A stretch of 64,000 nucleotides of DNA from Halopiger goleimassiliensis (GTDB taxonomy: Archaea > Halobacteriota > Halobacteria > Halobacteriales > Natrialbaceae), in the NCBI RefSeq assembly GCF_000455345.1, contig NZ_HG315690.1:496001-560000 (forward strand), read 5' to 3'. This document shows positions 25,814 to 34,224 of the stretch, in pieces. A program made the translations under genes and the position numbers. Under the pieces are notes generated by a model, which saw only the letters and a list, made by a program, of their open reading frames with translations, did no database searches and was not told where the DNA came from. Position 1 is the stretch's first letter. Every line of letters starts with the position of its first letter.

Positions 25814-25823
25814 ATTACTATAG
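25814..25823 (-). promoter_or_regulatory. TATA box of glmS
   Basis: On the minus strand ctatagtaat, about 160 bases before the start codon; predicts a leader of roughly 130-145 bases. Confidence 0.45.
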
Positions 25824-25828
25824 ACGGA

Positions 25829-25844
25829 CTACTGAACCGAGTAG
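25829..25844. promoter_or_regulatory. Inverted repeat directly upstream of the glmS TATA box
   Basis: ctact-gaaccg-agtag, a 5-base inverted repeat with six-base centre at the usual activator/BRE-proximal position. It is similar to, but more closely spaced than, the TACT-N7-8-GAGTA site known for TrmB in Halobacterium. Confidence 0.4.
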
Positions 25845-25924
25845 CGTCACGGTAATTTCCGACTGAGTGGTCGTAACGTTCGCCGCGGCACGGTCCGATT
25901 TCCGTACCGCTACGAACGATTTGT

Positions 25925-25966
25925 GAACGATCGTCATGCTCCTATTCGAATAGGAGTCGATCGTTC
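25925..25966. repeat. Nested palindrome / hairpin
   Basis: A perfect 18-base palindrome ctcctattcgaataggag (25939-25956) is enclosed by a 9-base inverted repeat gaacgatcg (25925-25933) and cgatcgttc (25958-25966). The unequal spacers (5 and 1 bases) make an asymmetric internal loop, more like an RNA hairpin than a plain protein site. Confidence 0.5.
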
Positions 25967-26391
25967 CAAAACTGTCGGCAAACGCGTGCGTACGTCATGC
26001 AAACAGCAACCAAGGGAACGGATACTGCAGCGCAACGTACGTCTGTCGAGGGCTGAACCGCCGGTAACCGGCACCAACAGGAGTAGCTCGATCGACCGCT
26101 CGATTCATCGCTACGGCGAGGACTGCACTGGTGTCGGTAGTCACCACCGTAGTGATGACAACCCTGCGTCCGTCGACCGCTCCCACTCCCGACCACGAGC
26201 GGACGACACAGTCCGGAATTTGGACGACGGAAGTCGATCGTCCGTCGGCAACAGACTGCTGAAATGCGACGTTTTATTAGTCGGCCAGCCATCGTCTCCC
26301 GACGATAACGCCCGTTCCCTCGTGACGGCACCGCTGCCGAACCGCCGTGTCGATCCGGGTCGCCCATCCCGGCGGCGTTCGTCGATCCAAG

Positions 26392-28455
26392 ATGAGTCTA
26401 CGATACGTTCCCGCCACGCTCGAGTTGGGTCTCGAGGAGCCGGTGTTCGTCTTCGCGATCGCGATGGCGATCTTCCTGGTCGGTCCGTTGCTCGTCAAGC
26501 GGCTGGGCCAGCCCGGGATCGTCGGTATCGTCGTCTTCGGGGCACTCGTCGGTCCGGGAGCGCTCGGCGTCGTCGAACACTCGGCCGCGATCGAGCTACT
26601 CGGTGAAGTGGGGCTGATCTACCTGCTGTTTACGGTCGGTCTCGAGGTCGACATCCGTGGCTTCAGGGAAGCCCCACAACACGCGGCGCTGTTCGGACTG
26701 ACGAGTTTCGGCCTGCCGTTCGTCGTCGGCACGGTCGTGAGCCACGCGATCCTCGGCTTCGACGCGTGGGCGTCGATGTTGCTGTCGGCGGTCTTTGCCT
26801 CCCACACGCTGCTCGCCTATCCGGTCGTCAACCGCCTGGGCGTGACGAAAAACCGGGCCGTGGCGGCCGTCTTCGGCGGCATCCTCTTTACGGATACGAT
26901 CGCACTGATCGTCCTCGCCGTCGTCATGGGCGTCGTCGACGACGGTGGCGTGTCGCTCTGGCTCGTCGGCGACGTGGGACTCTCGCTGGCGCTGCTGTTC
27001 GGGAGTACGTGGTTCGTCCTCCCCTCGACGGGACGGTGGTTCTTCCAGAACGTCAGCGAGGAGAGCTACTTCGAGTTCCTGTTCGTGATGACGGTCATCT
27101 TCGCGACCGCGGCCCTCGCGCAACTGCTCGACATCGCGCCGATCCTGGGCGCGTTCGTCGCCGGCATCTCCCTCAACCGGCTGATCCCCGAAGGCGGGAC
27201 CCTCATGAACCGCATCGAGTTCGTCGGCAACGCCTTCTTCATCCCCTTCTTCCTGTTGCACGTCGGCATGCTCGTCGACCTCGGCGTCGTCTTCGACGGG
27301 CCGCAGACCCTCTGGATCGCGGCCGTCGTCATCGCAACCATGTTCGTGACGAAGGCCGCGGCGGCGTGGCTCGTCGCCGAAGTGCAGGGCTATACGCGCC
27401 ACGAACGCGACGTCATCTTCGGCCTCTCGACGGGCCAGGCCGCCGCCGCGCTCGCGATCACGATCCTCGGCGTCGACGCCGGCCTGTTCGGCTCCGCGAC
27501 GCTCAACGCCGTCGTCCTGATGTTGCTCGTCACGGCGCTGATCAGCCCGTGGCTGACCGAACGCGCCGCCAGGGGCGTCGCCCTCGAGCGCGACGTCGCG
27601 GACGAGGGCGACCGGGCGACGGATCCGACGATCCTGTTGCCGCTGTCCCACAACGCGGAGTTACAGCAGCGCCTGCTGGAACTCTCGTTTCTCATCAAGG
27701 GCGACCGGGGCTCGGAACCGGTCAACGTGCTCACCGTGGTCCAGCCGAACCAGCGGGAGTCGACCCCGGAGCAGGTCGCCACGGTGCAGGCGGAACTGGA
27801 CGAGATCGCCGCGGCCGGTAGCGCGGCCGAGGTGCCGATCGAGACCGAAACCCGGGTCAACCACAACGTCGCCTCCGGGATCGTCCAGGGTGCCATCGAG
27901 GTCCAGGCCGACCAGATCGTCATGGGCTGGGACGCCGGACAGAGCTTCCGCCATCGCATGTTCGGCAGCATCATCGACCAGGTGCTCGAGCGGTCGACGC
28001 TGCCGATCCTCGTCTCCCGACTCGGCCACCCGATCAACACGACCCGACGGATTTTCGTCGTCGTGCCGATCGGTGCCGACCACCACGAGGGGTTCTACGA
28101 GGCCGTCCACCTCGTGAAACGGATCGCCGTCGGGACCGGTGCCGACCTGCAGGTGATCGTCGTCGAGGGATCGGCCCACCAGTTCGAGGAACTGTTCGGC
28201 CTCGTCGAGGAGGACGTCGCCGCCGGGTTCCAGTCGGTCGATCGCTGGGATCGGTTACTGCCGCTGCTCGAGTCCCGCGCGGCGGACGACGACCTGATCG
28301 TCACCATCTCGCCGCGTCGCGGCGACGTCGGCTGGCACGGTCGCCTCGAGTCGCTACCGTCGGAACTGGTCGGACTGCCGCCGGAGTCGTTCCTCACGAT
28401 CCACCCGCGACAGGGCGAACCGGAGTACGATCGCCAGTACCTGCGGTACGAGTAG
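26392..28455 (+). CDS. CPA2-family cation:proton antiporter with C-terminal USP-like domain
   Basis: A 687-residue membrane protein. Residues about 20-400 contain 12-13 hydrophobic spans of a CPA2 (KefB/NapA-like) exchanger, including VGLEVDIRGF, FASHTLLAYPVV and FVAGISLNRLIPEG. The soluble C-terminal part (about 415-687) has two stretches resembling universal stress protein domains (DQIVMGWDAG...IIDQVLERSTLPILVSRLG), which bind nucleotides in other transporters and may gate ion flow. Probably exchanges Na+ or K+ for H+. ATG at 26392 is chosen because the first membrane span follows 12 residues later; the GTG at 26347 would add an odd polar extension. Stands alone. Confidence 0.9.
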   Translation: MSLRYVPATLELGLEEPVFVFAIAMAIFLVGPLLVKRLGQPGIVGIVVFGALVGPGALGVVEHSAAIELLGEVGLIYLLFTVGLEVDIRGFREAPQHAALFGLTSFGLPFVVGTVVSHAILGFDAWASMLLSAVFASHTLLAYPVVNRLGVTKNRAVAAVFGGILFTDTIALIVLAVVMGVVDDGGVSLWLVGDVGLSLALLFGSTWFVLPSTGRWFFQNVSEESYFEFLFVMTVIFATAALAQLLDIAPILGAFVAGISLNRLIPEGGTLMNRIEFVGNAFFIPFFLLHVGMLVDLGVVFDGPQTLWIAAVVIATMFVTKAAAAWLVAEVQGYTRHERDVIFGLSTGQAAAALAITILGVDAGLFGSATLNAVVLMLLVTALISPWLTERAARGVALERDVADEGDRATDPTILLPLSHNAELQQRLLELSFLIKGDRGSEPVNVLTVVQPNQRESTPEQVATVQAELDEIAAAGSAAEVPIETETRVNHNVASGIVQGAIEVQADQIVMGWDAGQSFRHRMFGSIIDQVLERSTLPILVSRLGHPINTTRRIFVVVPIGADHHEGFYEAVHLVKRIAVGTGADLQVIVVEGSAHQFEELFGLVEEDVAAGFQSVDRWDRLLPLLESRAADDDLIVTISPRRGDVGWHGRLESLPSELVGLPPESFLTIHPRQGEPEYDRQYLRYE

Positions 28456-28487
28456 CGACCCGGAACAGTGCCGGGGATGGTGTGGCG

Positions 28488-29186
28488 TCAGGAGAGCGTC
28501 GCGTCGCACAGTTCGCCGATCGCCCGTCGGAGCCGCTGAGAGACGGCCGACTTCGAGACGCCGAGGCGATCCGCGAGTTCGTCCTGGGAGATGCCCCGCG
28601 GGACGTCGAAGTAGCCTTCCTCGTGGGCGACCGACAGCAGTTCTTGCTGTTTCTCGGTCAGCGCGAGGACGCCGTCGTCGCCGTCGTCGGAGACCCGGAG
28701 GTGTTCGACCGCGACGGAAACGTCCCGGTCGCGACAGTACTCGTTGTACGCGACCAGGGCGTCACGACTCGGGAACCGCAGTTGGACCTGCCAGCCGTCG
28801 CGGGAACTCGTGATCTCGAGGACGCGCCCGTTCGCGTCGGCCGTACCGGCGACGAGATGGCGTGCGTGGTCGGCCAGGGCGACCCGATAGACGCGCCGGT
28901 CGGGGTACCGGTCGAGCAGCGTCGGCTCGCGGACCGTCGGGTCCATCTCGAGGGCCGATTCGAAGGCGTCGTAGGTGTCGCCGAAGACGGTGACGAACAG
29001 GAGGGTCCGGCCGGTCTCGATCGTCGTCCAGTACTCCGGCTCGAGGGTGACGTCCGCGACCCGCCGGAGGGTCGGCCGGAGCACGAGGTCGGGGTGGTCG
29101 AGACGGAGCTGTGCGATGATACCGCCGTCGGCCTGGGACTGGAGGGCCGAGCGCTCTACTTCGTGGTCGGCGACGTCGATACTCAC
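28488..29186 (-). CDS. HTH_10 (Bat-type) transcription regulator
   Basis: A 232-residue protein with an N-terminal sensory-like alpha/beta region (about 1-165) and a C-terminal HTH_10 domain (about 172-228): LTEKQQELLSVAHEEGYFDVP, ISQDELADRLGVSKSAVSQRL. HTH_10 proteins are haloarchaeal activators named after bacterio-opsin activator Bat. The GTG at 29186 (VSIDVADHE) fits family N-termini and a TATA-like tta element about 30 bases upstream; a longer in-frame ATG at 29273 exists but its extension is Arg/Asn-rich and implausible. The ligand is unknown. Confidence 0.82.
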   Translation of the reverse strand: MSIDVADHEVERSALQSQADGGIIAQLRLDHPDLVLRPTLRRVADVTLEPEYWTTIETGRTLLFVTVFGDTYDAFESALEMDPTVREPTLLDRYPDRRVYRVALADHARHLVAGTADANGRVLEITSSRDGWQVQLRFPSRDALVAYNEYCRDRDVSVAVEHLRVSDDGDDGVLALTEKQQELLSVAHEEGYFDVPRGISQDELADRLGVSKSAVSQRLRRAIGELCDATLS

Positions 29187-29528
29187 GACGACATCCGCCG
29201 TCCGAGCGGACGACCGTAAGTGCTCGTTACCGAATACGCGCTCATTACGTAGCCGATTCGACCCCGAACACATGGTCGTAGACGCTATACACGGAACCGA
29301 TCAGCCGTCTGTCGTCAATACCTATTCATCCGTCCAGATTCGTGATCGTTCGCGGGTGCAGGAAATAGTCGATTACTCGCCGGCTGAACGGGAGTAATCC
29401 CACGATACGGGTCCGGAGACGTCGGATACACGGCGAAACCCACGTGGGACTGACGGTCCGTCGAGCGAACGCACGGAAGCGAGCGTCGCACCTCCGCTGA
29501 ACGGGATCCGCGGGCGAGAAAGCGTGAA
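29187..29528. other. Intergenic region between two HTH_10 genes
   Basis: About 340 bases containing a perfect inverted repeat gattactc (29371-29378) and gagtaatc (29392-29399) with 13 bases between, placed after the end of the Bat-like gene and before the smaller regulator. It could terminate the first transcript or bind a regulator. No small gene is evident. Confidence 0.4.
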
Positions 29529-32500
29529 TTACTCCGCCTGCCGCTCGTCGAACAACAACTCGAGCAGCTTTCGCTGGGCGGTCCGGAGGTGCCGACTGAA
29601 CGTCGGCTGGGAGACGCCGAGCGAGTCGGCGATCTCTTCGCCGGTGCTCTCGCGGGGCCAGGCGAAGAAGCCGCCGTGGTAGGCCGTCTCGAGGGTTCGA
29701 AGCTGTCGTTCCGAGAGGTGCTCGTGCACCGACGCGTCGAACGGCCGAGCGGGTTCGATCGATCGCTCCCGCTCGCGGCGGGCGACCAGTTCGGTCCGCG
29801 GGTACGTCGCCGCGAGCGCATCGAGGAACGAGCGCACGTCGACGGTCCCGGGAACGTCCACGACGAGTCGCGTGTGACCCTCGCTCGGCTCGAGCGATCG
29901 GAGCCGGCCGCCGCGGGCCGCGATCGGTTCCGCGACGGACGACTCCGAGAGGCGGAGTTCGATCGCCGTCCCGTCCCCGGCGTCGTCGACGACCCGGGCG
30001 GACTCGACGGCCTCGATCGATTCTGGGAGCGTCTCCACGGCCCCCTCGTCGGCGTTCGAGACGGTTCCGTACACGGTCGACCCACCCGACGACCGTGGAA
30101 CGATCGCCCGGACCTCGAGCGGCCGGTCGAGGTGACGGACGGCCGCCGAGAGCGGTTCCGCATCTCGGAGGGCGAGTTCGAGTTCCGTCGTCGACTCGGC
30201 GAGCAACGCCTGCGTGCGCTCGAGCGAACCGATCGCGTGGCCGGCGACCGTCGCGAGGTGGTGGACGGCCCGCTGAAGACGGTCGTCGAACGCACCCGGA
30301 TCGGTCGCGTAGATCGTCAGAACGCCGAACTGGAAGCCGTCGGCCTCGATTGGGACGCCGAGTGCCGAGCGAACGCCCGCCTCGCGGAGGGACGCCAGCC
30401 AGTCCGCCGCCGGATCGCCGGGTGCGAGTTCCGAACTCCCGAGGTCGTCGACGACCGTCAGTTCGCGACGGGCCGCCGTCCTGCCCGTCGGATCGGTCGC
30501 GTCCTCAGCGACGGGGATCGACGCCGACTCGAGGCGGTCCTCGTCGGTGCCGGCCCACGCCACGGGAGAGACGGTCTCGGTGCCCGTGTCGACGTGGCCG
30601 ACCCAGGCGAACGCGGCGTCGCCGGCGAGCAGGGATCGGACGCCCTCGCAGAGGTGTCGTTCCACGCGGTCCCGACGATCCGCCTCGAGCACCTCCCGCT
30701 CGAGGTCGCGTATCCGTTCGGCCCGGGTCGCGACCGTCTCGACGCGGGACAGTTCCCGGCGACAGCGCTGGACCCGATCCCGGCTCTCGAGGCGATCCAG
30801 GGCGAGCGAGGCCGATTCGACGACCGTCTCGAGCGGCTCCGTCTCCAGCTCCTCGGCGGCGAACGGATCGGCGCTGACGGTCACGACGACCCCGTGGTCG
30901 CCCGCCGAAACGGCGACGGCGCGTTCCGCTCGAACCCCGGCGCGCGACAGCACCGAACGGAGTTCGCCGTCCTCGAGGGCGGTTCCGGCGTCGTCCTCGA
31001 GGAGGTCGACGAGGGGCGTGGCGTCGTACTCGATAGTCGGTGCGTCGGCGTCGTCGCTCGTCGCGACGGCGGCGGGCCGGAGTAGCCGTCCGTCGACGAG
31101 GTACCAGCCGACGACGTCGGCGTCCGTATACGTGTAGATCTCGTCGACGGCCGCTCGCCGGACGTCCGCCCGGGTGTCGGCCCGATCGAACGCGTCGATG
31201 GCGTCCCGGAGCGTCGACAGCGCCGCCGTCGACGACCGTCGAGCGTCGCGGACGATACAGCAGGTCCGCTCGTCGCCCGGCAGCGGCGCGACGAAGACCG
31301 CGACCGGCCGGGTCGCGCCGCCGACCTCGAGACGGCCCCGAACCGGCTCCATCCACCTGACGACCGTCGAGGCGGTCCGCTCTCGGATCGTCTCGGCCAG
31401 GTCCGCATCGAACACCGACTCGAGGTCGCGGCCGACCAGCGGGTCACCACCGGCCCACGTCGACAGCGGGCCGTTGGCGTACTGGATCGTCGATCCATCG
31501 AGGACCGCGATACCGTCCTCGAGCGCGTCGACGACCGACTCGAGCAAGGCGAGTCGGTCCCGATCCGTCGCCGGGAGACCTGCCTCGAGCGATTCGTCGG
31601 CCGATACCGATCGGGCCACTACGGTGATCCCGTCGTCGTCGGCCCCGGCCGTCACCTCGTAGCCGTCGTCCGTGGACGACCCGGCCCCGAATCGGACGAC
31701 GGAGTCGGTCGCGGCGGCCCCACGGAGGCGATCGTAGAACGCGTTCCGGACGGTCTCGGGTAGGTACTGCCAGACGACCGCCCCGGGTTCGGGATCGCCG
31801 ACGAACAGATCCTCGGCCGCGTCGTTCCAGGACCGCAGTTCCCACTCCGATCCGAGCGTGAACACCGCCACTGGGAGCCGATCGATGGCCGTCTCGAGCC
31901 CATCGTCGTCGGCGGCCGGTACCTCCGCGACGGTCGCCACGATGCCTTCGACCGCCGGGTCCGCGAGGCGGTTGGCCGCCGTCACCTCGGTCCGCACCCA
32001 GGTCCCGTCCGTCCGACCCACGCGAAGCGAGGTCGTCTCCGTCTCCCCGACGGCCGCCGACGCGACCGACTCGAGCGTCTCGCGGAGGGCCTCGCGGTCC
32101 TCGGGGTGGACGAGTCGCGACAGCGGCGTCCACTCGAGTTCGGCCGGCGTGTAGCCGAACCGGCGCTCGACCGCGGGATTGACCTCCGCGATGGTGCCGT
32201 CGGACTCGAGGACGCAGACGACGGCCGACGCGTTCGCGAGGATCGAGCGGGAGCGACGGTCACGCTCGCCGTCGGCAGTCCATCCACGGACGACGTTCGA
32301 CACCCGGGTCGCGAGGACGCGAGGCGACTCGTCGGGAGCGACCACGTCGCTCGCGCCGCGTTCGAGCGCGCGGTCGGCGGCGTCGGTCACGGCCAGGATC
32401 GGCACCTCCTCGAGGGCGACGGACAGTGCCTGGAGCGGCGACTCATCGCTGTCCGGATCGAACTCACAGACCACGCTCCGGACGGTGCCGTCGGCCAGTC

Positions 32501-32654
32501 GATCCAGGGCGTTCGCGACAGTCCGCGATCGGAGGACGCTCTCGGGTTCGAGAACGGACTCGAGCGCGTCGGCGGTCGCGTCCATTCGCGGGGAGGTCCC
32601 GACGATCAGCACGCGACTGTCGTCGCCGAGCGCGACGGCGTTGCGGTCGCTCAT
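29529..32654 (-). CDS. Large Bat-like multidomain sensor-regulator
   Basis: A 1041-residue soluble protein. In order: a receiver-like domain lacking clear phosphorylation residues (about 8-115), a PAS domain (about 125-240, VNPAVERRFGYTPAEL), two further PAS-like segments (about 250-330 and 365-440), two GAF-like domains (about 500-600 and 640-790, with GVPIEADGFQFGVLTIY), a BAT-associated domain, and a C-terminal HTH_10 (LSERQLRTLETAYHGGFFAWP, EEIADSLGVSQPTFSRHL). This is the layout of bacterio-opsin activator Bat, which senses light or oxygen through PAS and GAF domains. The cofactor and target genes are not determinable. Start at MSDRNAV (32654) rather than the longer 32684 ATG because the receiver fold begins there. 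Confidence 0.87.
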   Translation of the reverse strand: MSDRNAVALGDDSRVLIVGTSPRMDATADALESVLEPESVLRSRTVANALDRLADGTVRSVVCEFDPDSDESPLQALSVALEEVPILAVTDAADRALERGASDVVAPDESPRVLATRVSNVVRGWTADGERDRRSRSILANASAVVCVLESDGTIAEVNPAVERRFGYTPAELEWTPLSRLVHPEDREALRETLESVASAAVGETETTSLRVGRTDGTWVRTEVTAANRLADPAVEGIVATVAEVPAADDDGLETAIDRLPVAVFTLGSEWELRSWNDAAEDLFVGDPEPGAVVWQYLPETVRNAFYDRLRGAAATDSVVRFGAGSSTDDGYEVTAGADDDGITVVARSVSADESLEAGLPATDRDRLALLESVVDALEDGIAVLDGSTIQYANGPLSTWAGGDPLVGRDLESVFDADLAETIRERTASTVVRWMEPVRGRLEVGGATRPVAVFVAPLPGDERTCCIVRDARRSSTAALSTLRDAIDAFDRADTRADVRRAAVDEIYTYTDADVVGWYLVDGRLLRPAAVATSDDADAPTIEYDATPLVDLLEDDAGTALEDGELRSVLSRAGVRAERAVAVSAGDHGVVVTVSADPFAAEELETEPLETVVESASLALDRLESRDRVQRCRRELSRVETVATRAERIRDLEREVLEADRRDRVERHLCEGVRSLLAGDAAFAWVGHVDTGTETVSPVAWAGTDEDRLESASIPVAEDATDPTGRTAARRELTVVDDLGSSELAPGDPAADWLASLREAGVRSALGVPIEADGFQFGVLTIYATDPGAFDDRLQRAVHHLATVAGHAIGSLERTQALLAESTTELELALRDAEPLSAAVRHLDRPLEVRAIVPRSSGGSTVYGTVSNADEGAVETLPESIEAVESARVVDDAGDGTAIELRLSESSVAEPIAARGGRLRSLEPSEGHTRLVVDVPGTVDVRSFLDALAATYPRTELVARRERERSIEPARPFDASVHEHLSERQLRTLETAYHGGFFAWPRESTGEEIADSLGVSQPTFSRHLRTAQRKLLELLFDERQAE

Positions 32655-32895
32655 CGACCTCCCACCGGGCACCCGATGGCCCACTCACGCCGATCGAGCG
32701 GCATCCTGGCGGTCGGATTACCGAGGCTGCGGCGTCGCTGTCCGTTCGCGATCGGTCGGTGACTCGGTGCCCGCGTCCCCACCGACGCGCGGCTCCCCAC
32801 CCGCCGGGCACCCGACTCGAGGCGTTCGGCCACTGTCGCCGCGTTCGGGTCCGACGGGGAAAATTATCGCTCCCGTATCCGGTCGTAAGCCCGGA

Positions 32896-33318
32896 TTACT
32901 CCTCGACGCGGACCGTGACGACCGGAACCGGTGCGTTCCGGACGACCTCCTCGGCGACGCTGCCGACCACGAGGTGATCGAGGCCGGTCCGCCCGACCGT
33001 CCCGACGACGATCATGTCGACCGGGTTGCGCTCCGCGAACGCCACGATCTCCTCCTGCGGCACGCCCTCGAGCACCGTCGCGGTCGTCTCCACGCTCGCG
33101 TCGGCGGCGCGACGCTGGGCCTCCTCGATCGCCTGTGCCGCCTCGCCTTCTTCGTCCGCGCGCATCTCGTCGCGTTTCGAGGAACTGTGCGGCCCCTCCT
33201 CGGCGACCGAGACCACGTGCAGGGTGCTCCCGAGGCGCTCGGCCAGCGCGACCGCGTGTTCGGTGGCCCGCCGTGCGCCCTCGCTACCGTCCGTCGCGAA
33301 CAGCAGATCCTGGTACAT
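32896..33318 (-). CDS. Universal stress protein (UspA family)
   Basis: A 140-residue single-domain USP. MYQDLLFATDGSEGARRA opens the alpha/beta fold; the C-terminal nucleotide-binding motif is VGTVGRTGLDHLVVGSVAEEVVRN, with G-2x-G-9x-G(S) spacing that binds ATP, followed by PVPVVTVR. Acts in the cytoplasm in stress responses of unknown mechanism. ATG at 33318 gives the canonical N-terminus. It is divergent from the Sco operon. Confidence 0.93.
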   Translation of the reverse strand: MYQDLLFATDGSEGARRATEHAVALAERLGSTLHVVSVAEEGPHSSSKRDEMRADEEGEAAQAIEEAQRRAADASVETTATVLEGVPQEEIVAFAERNPVDMIVVGTVGRTGLDHLVVGSVAEEVVRNAPVPVVTVRVEE

Positions 33319-33448
33319 GCCCGGCCGTACCACGGGTGGGCGGATACGTCCCGGACCTGCCGTTGCCGGGGCCGATCGCCGGAGCGCGGGGCTCGCGCTT
33401 CGACGGTTACACCAGTGAGGCTTTCACTGTCGACTCGAATACTCGCGT

Positions 33449-34222
33449 ATGGAACGCCGAACGTATCTGCGAGCCGCGGGGACGACGGCCGTCGCGGGGA
33501 TCGCCGGCTGTCTCGACGGGTTCCTCGAGAACGGGGCCGAAGGGGCCGTCCTCGGGCCACCCGATCGGGATCTGGGGGACCCATCGCACCCGATCTACGG
33601 CGAGGAAGTACCCTCCTTCAGCGTCACCGATCCCTTCGCCGAGGAGACGATCACGGACGAGCAGTTCCGCGGCGAACGGGCGATGATGATAACGTTCATC
33701 TTCACCTCCTGTCCGGACGGCGTCTGCCCGGCGCTCCTCCAGATGCTCCGCGCGGGCCAGCAGGACGCTCAGGCAGAGGGGTACGCCGACGACGTCGCCT
33801 TCATCGCTATCACGTTCGATCCCGAGTACGACACGCGCGAACGGCTCCAGGAGGAGGCCGACGCGGTCGGTATCGATCCCCACGCCGACAACTGGCACTT
33901 CCTCCGGCCGGAGGACAACGAAGCGGCCGTCGAACTCGTATACGAGAAGTTCGGGACCCCAGTCCAACTCGAGGACCACGAGGATCACCGCGGTGAAGAC
34001 GGCGAGGACGGTGCCGACGACGACCACGATCACGGAGGCGAGGGTGACGGCGAAGACGACGACGCGAGCGGGGACACCGATTCGGAGACGACCGACGGGA
34101 CCCACTACGACATGATCCTGCTGGTCAACGAGAACGGCATCGTCGAACGCTCCTATCCGAGAGCGGTAAACTACCCGACCGACGAGATCGTCGACGACCT
34201 CAGGACGGTCGCGGAGGGATAA
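33449..34222 (+). CDS. Sco1/SenC-family copper protein, Tat lipoprotein
   Basis: A 257-residue exported protein. ERRTYLRAAG and the lipobox IAGC (Cys21) show a Tat-dependent lipoprotein anchored to the outer face. The thioredoxin-like Sco fold follows with FIFTSCPDGVCP (Cys88, Cys93) and a C-terminal HYDMILLVNENG, where the His is the likely third copper ligand. Sco proteins deliver copper to the CuA site of terminal oxidases. Two unusual points: the cysteines are spaced CxxxxC instead of CxxxC, and a long Asp/Glu/His-rich insert (about 173-212) follows the third beta-alpha unit. First gene of an operon with a thioredoxin-like protein and CcdA. Confidence 0.88.
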   Translation: MERRTYLRAAGTTAVAGIAGCLDGFLENGAEGAVLGPPDRDLGDPSHPIYGEEVPSFSVTDPFAEETITDEQFRGERAMMITFIFTSCPDGVCPALLQMLRAGQQDAQAEGYADDVAFIAITFDPEYDTRERLQEEADAVGIDPHADNWHFLRPEDNEAAVELVYEKFGTPVQLEDHEDHRGEDGEDGADDDHDHGGEGDGEDDDASGDTDSETTDGTHYDMILLVNENGIVERSYPRAVNYPTDEIVDDLRTVAEG

Positions 34223-34224
34223 CC

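Larger units (their letters stand above)
25653..26391. other. Long divergent region between glmS and the antiporter gene, rich in inverted repeats
   Basis: About 740 bases. The left 170 bases are the glmS leader and promoter. From about 25920 to 26150 there are a perfect 18-base palindrome, a 13-base palindrome gccggt-a-accggc (26060-26072) and further partial repeats. No coding sequence is convincing. It may hold a structured RNA or the remains of an element. Confidence 0.4.

Noticed and set aside
25663-25823. Bacterial-type glmS ribozyme in the glmS leader
   Set aside because: I see none of the conserved core helices; only a simple SD-blocking hairpin is supported.
25829-25844. TrmB binding site
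   Set aside because: Spacing between the half-sites is shorter than the published TACT-N7-8-GAGTA pattern, so I list it only as an unnamed inverted repeat.
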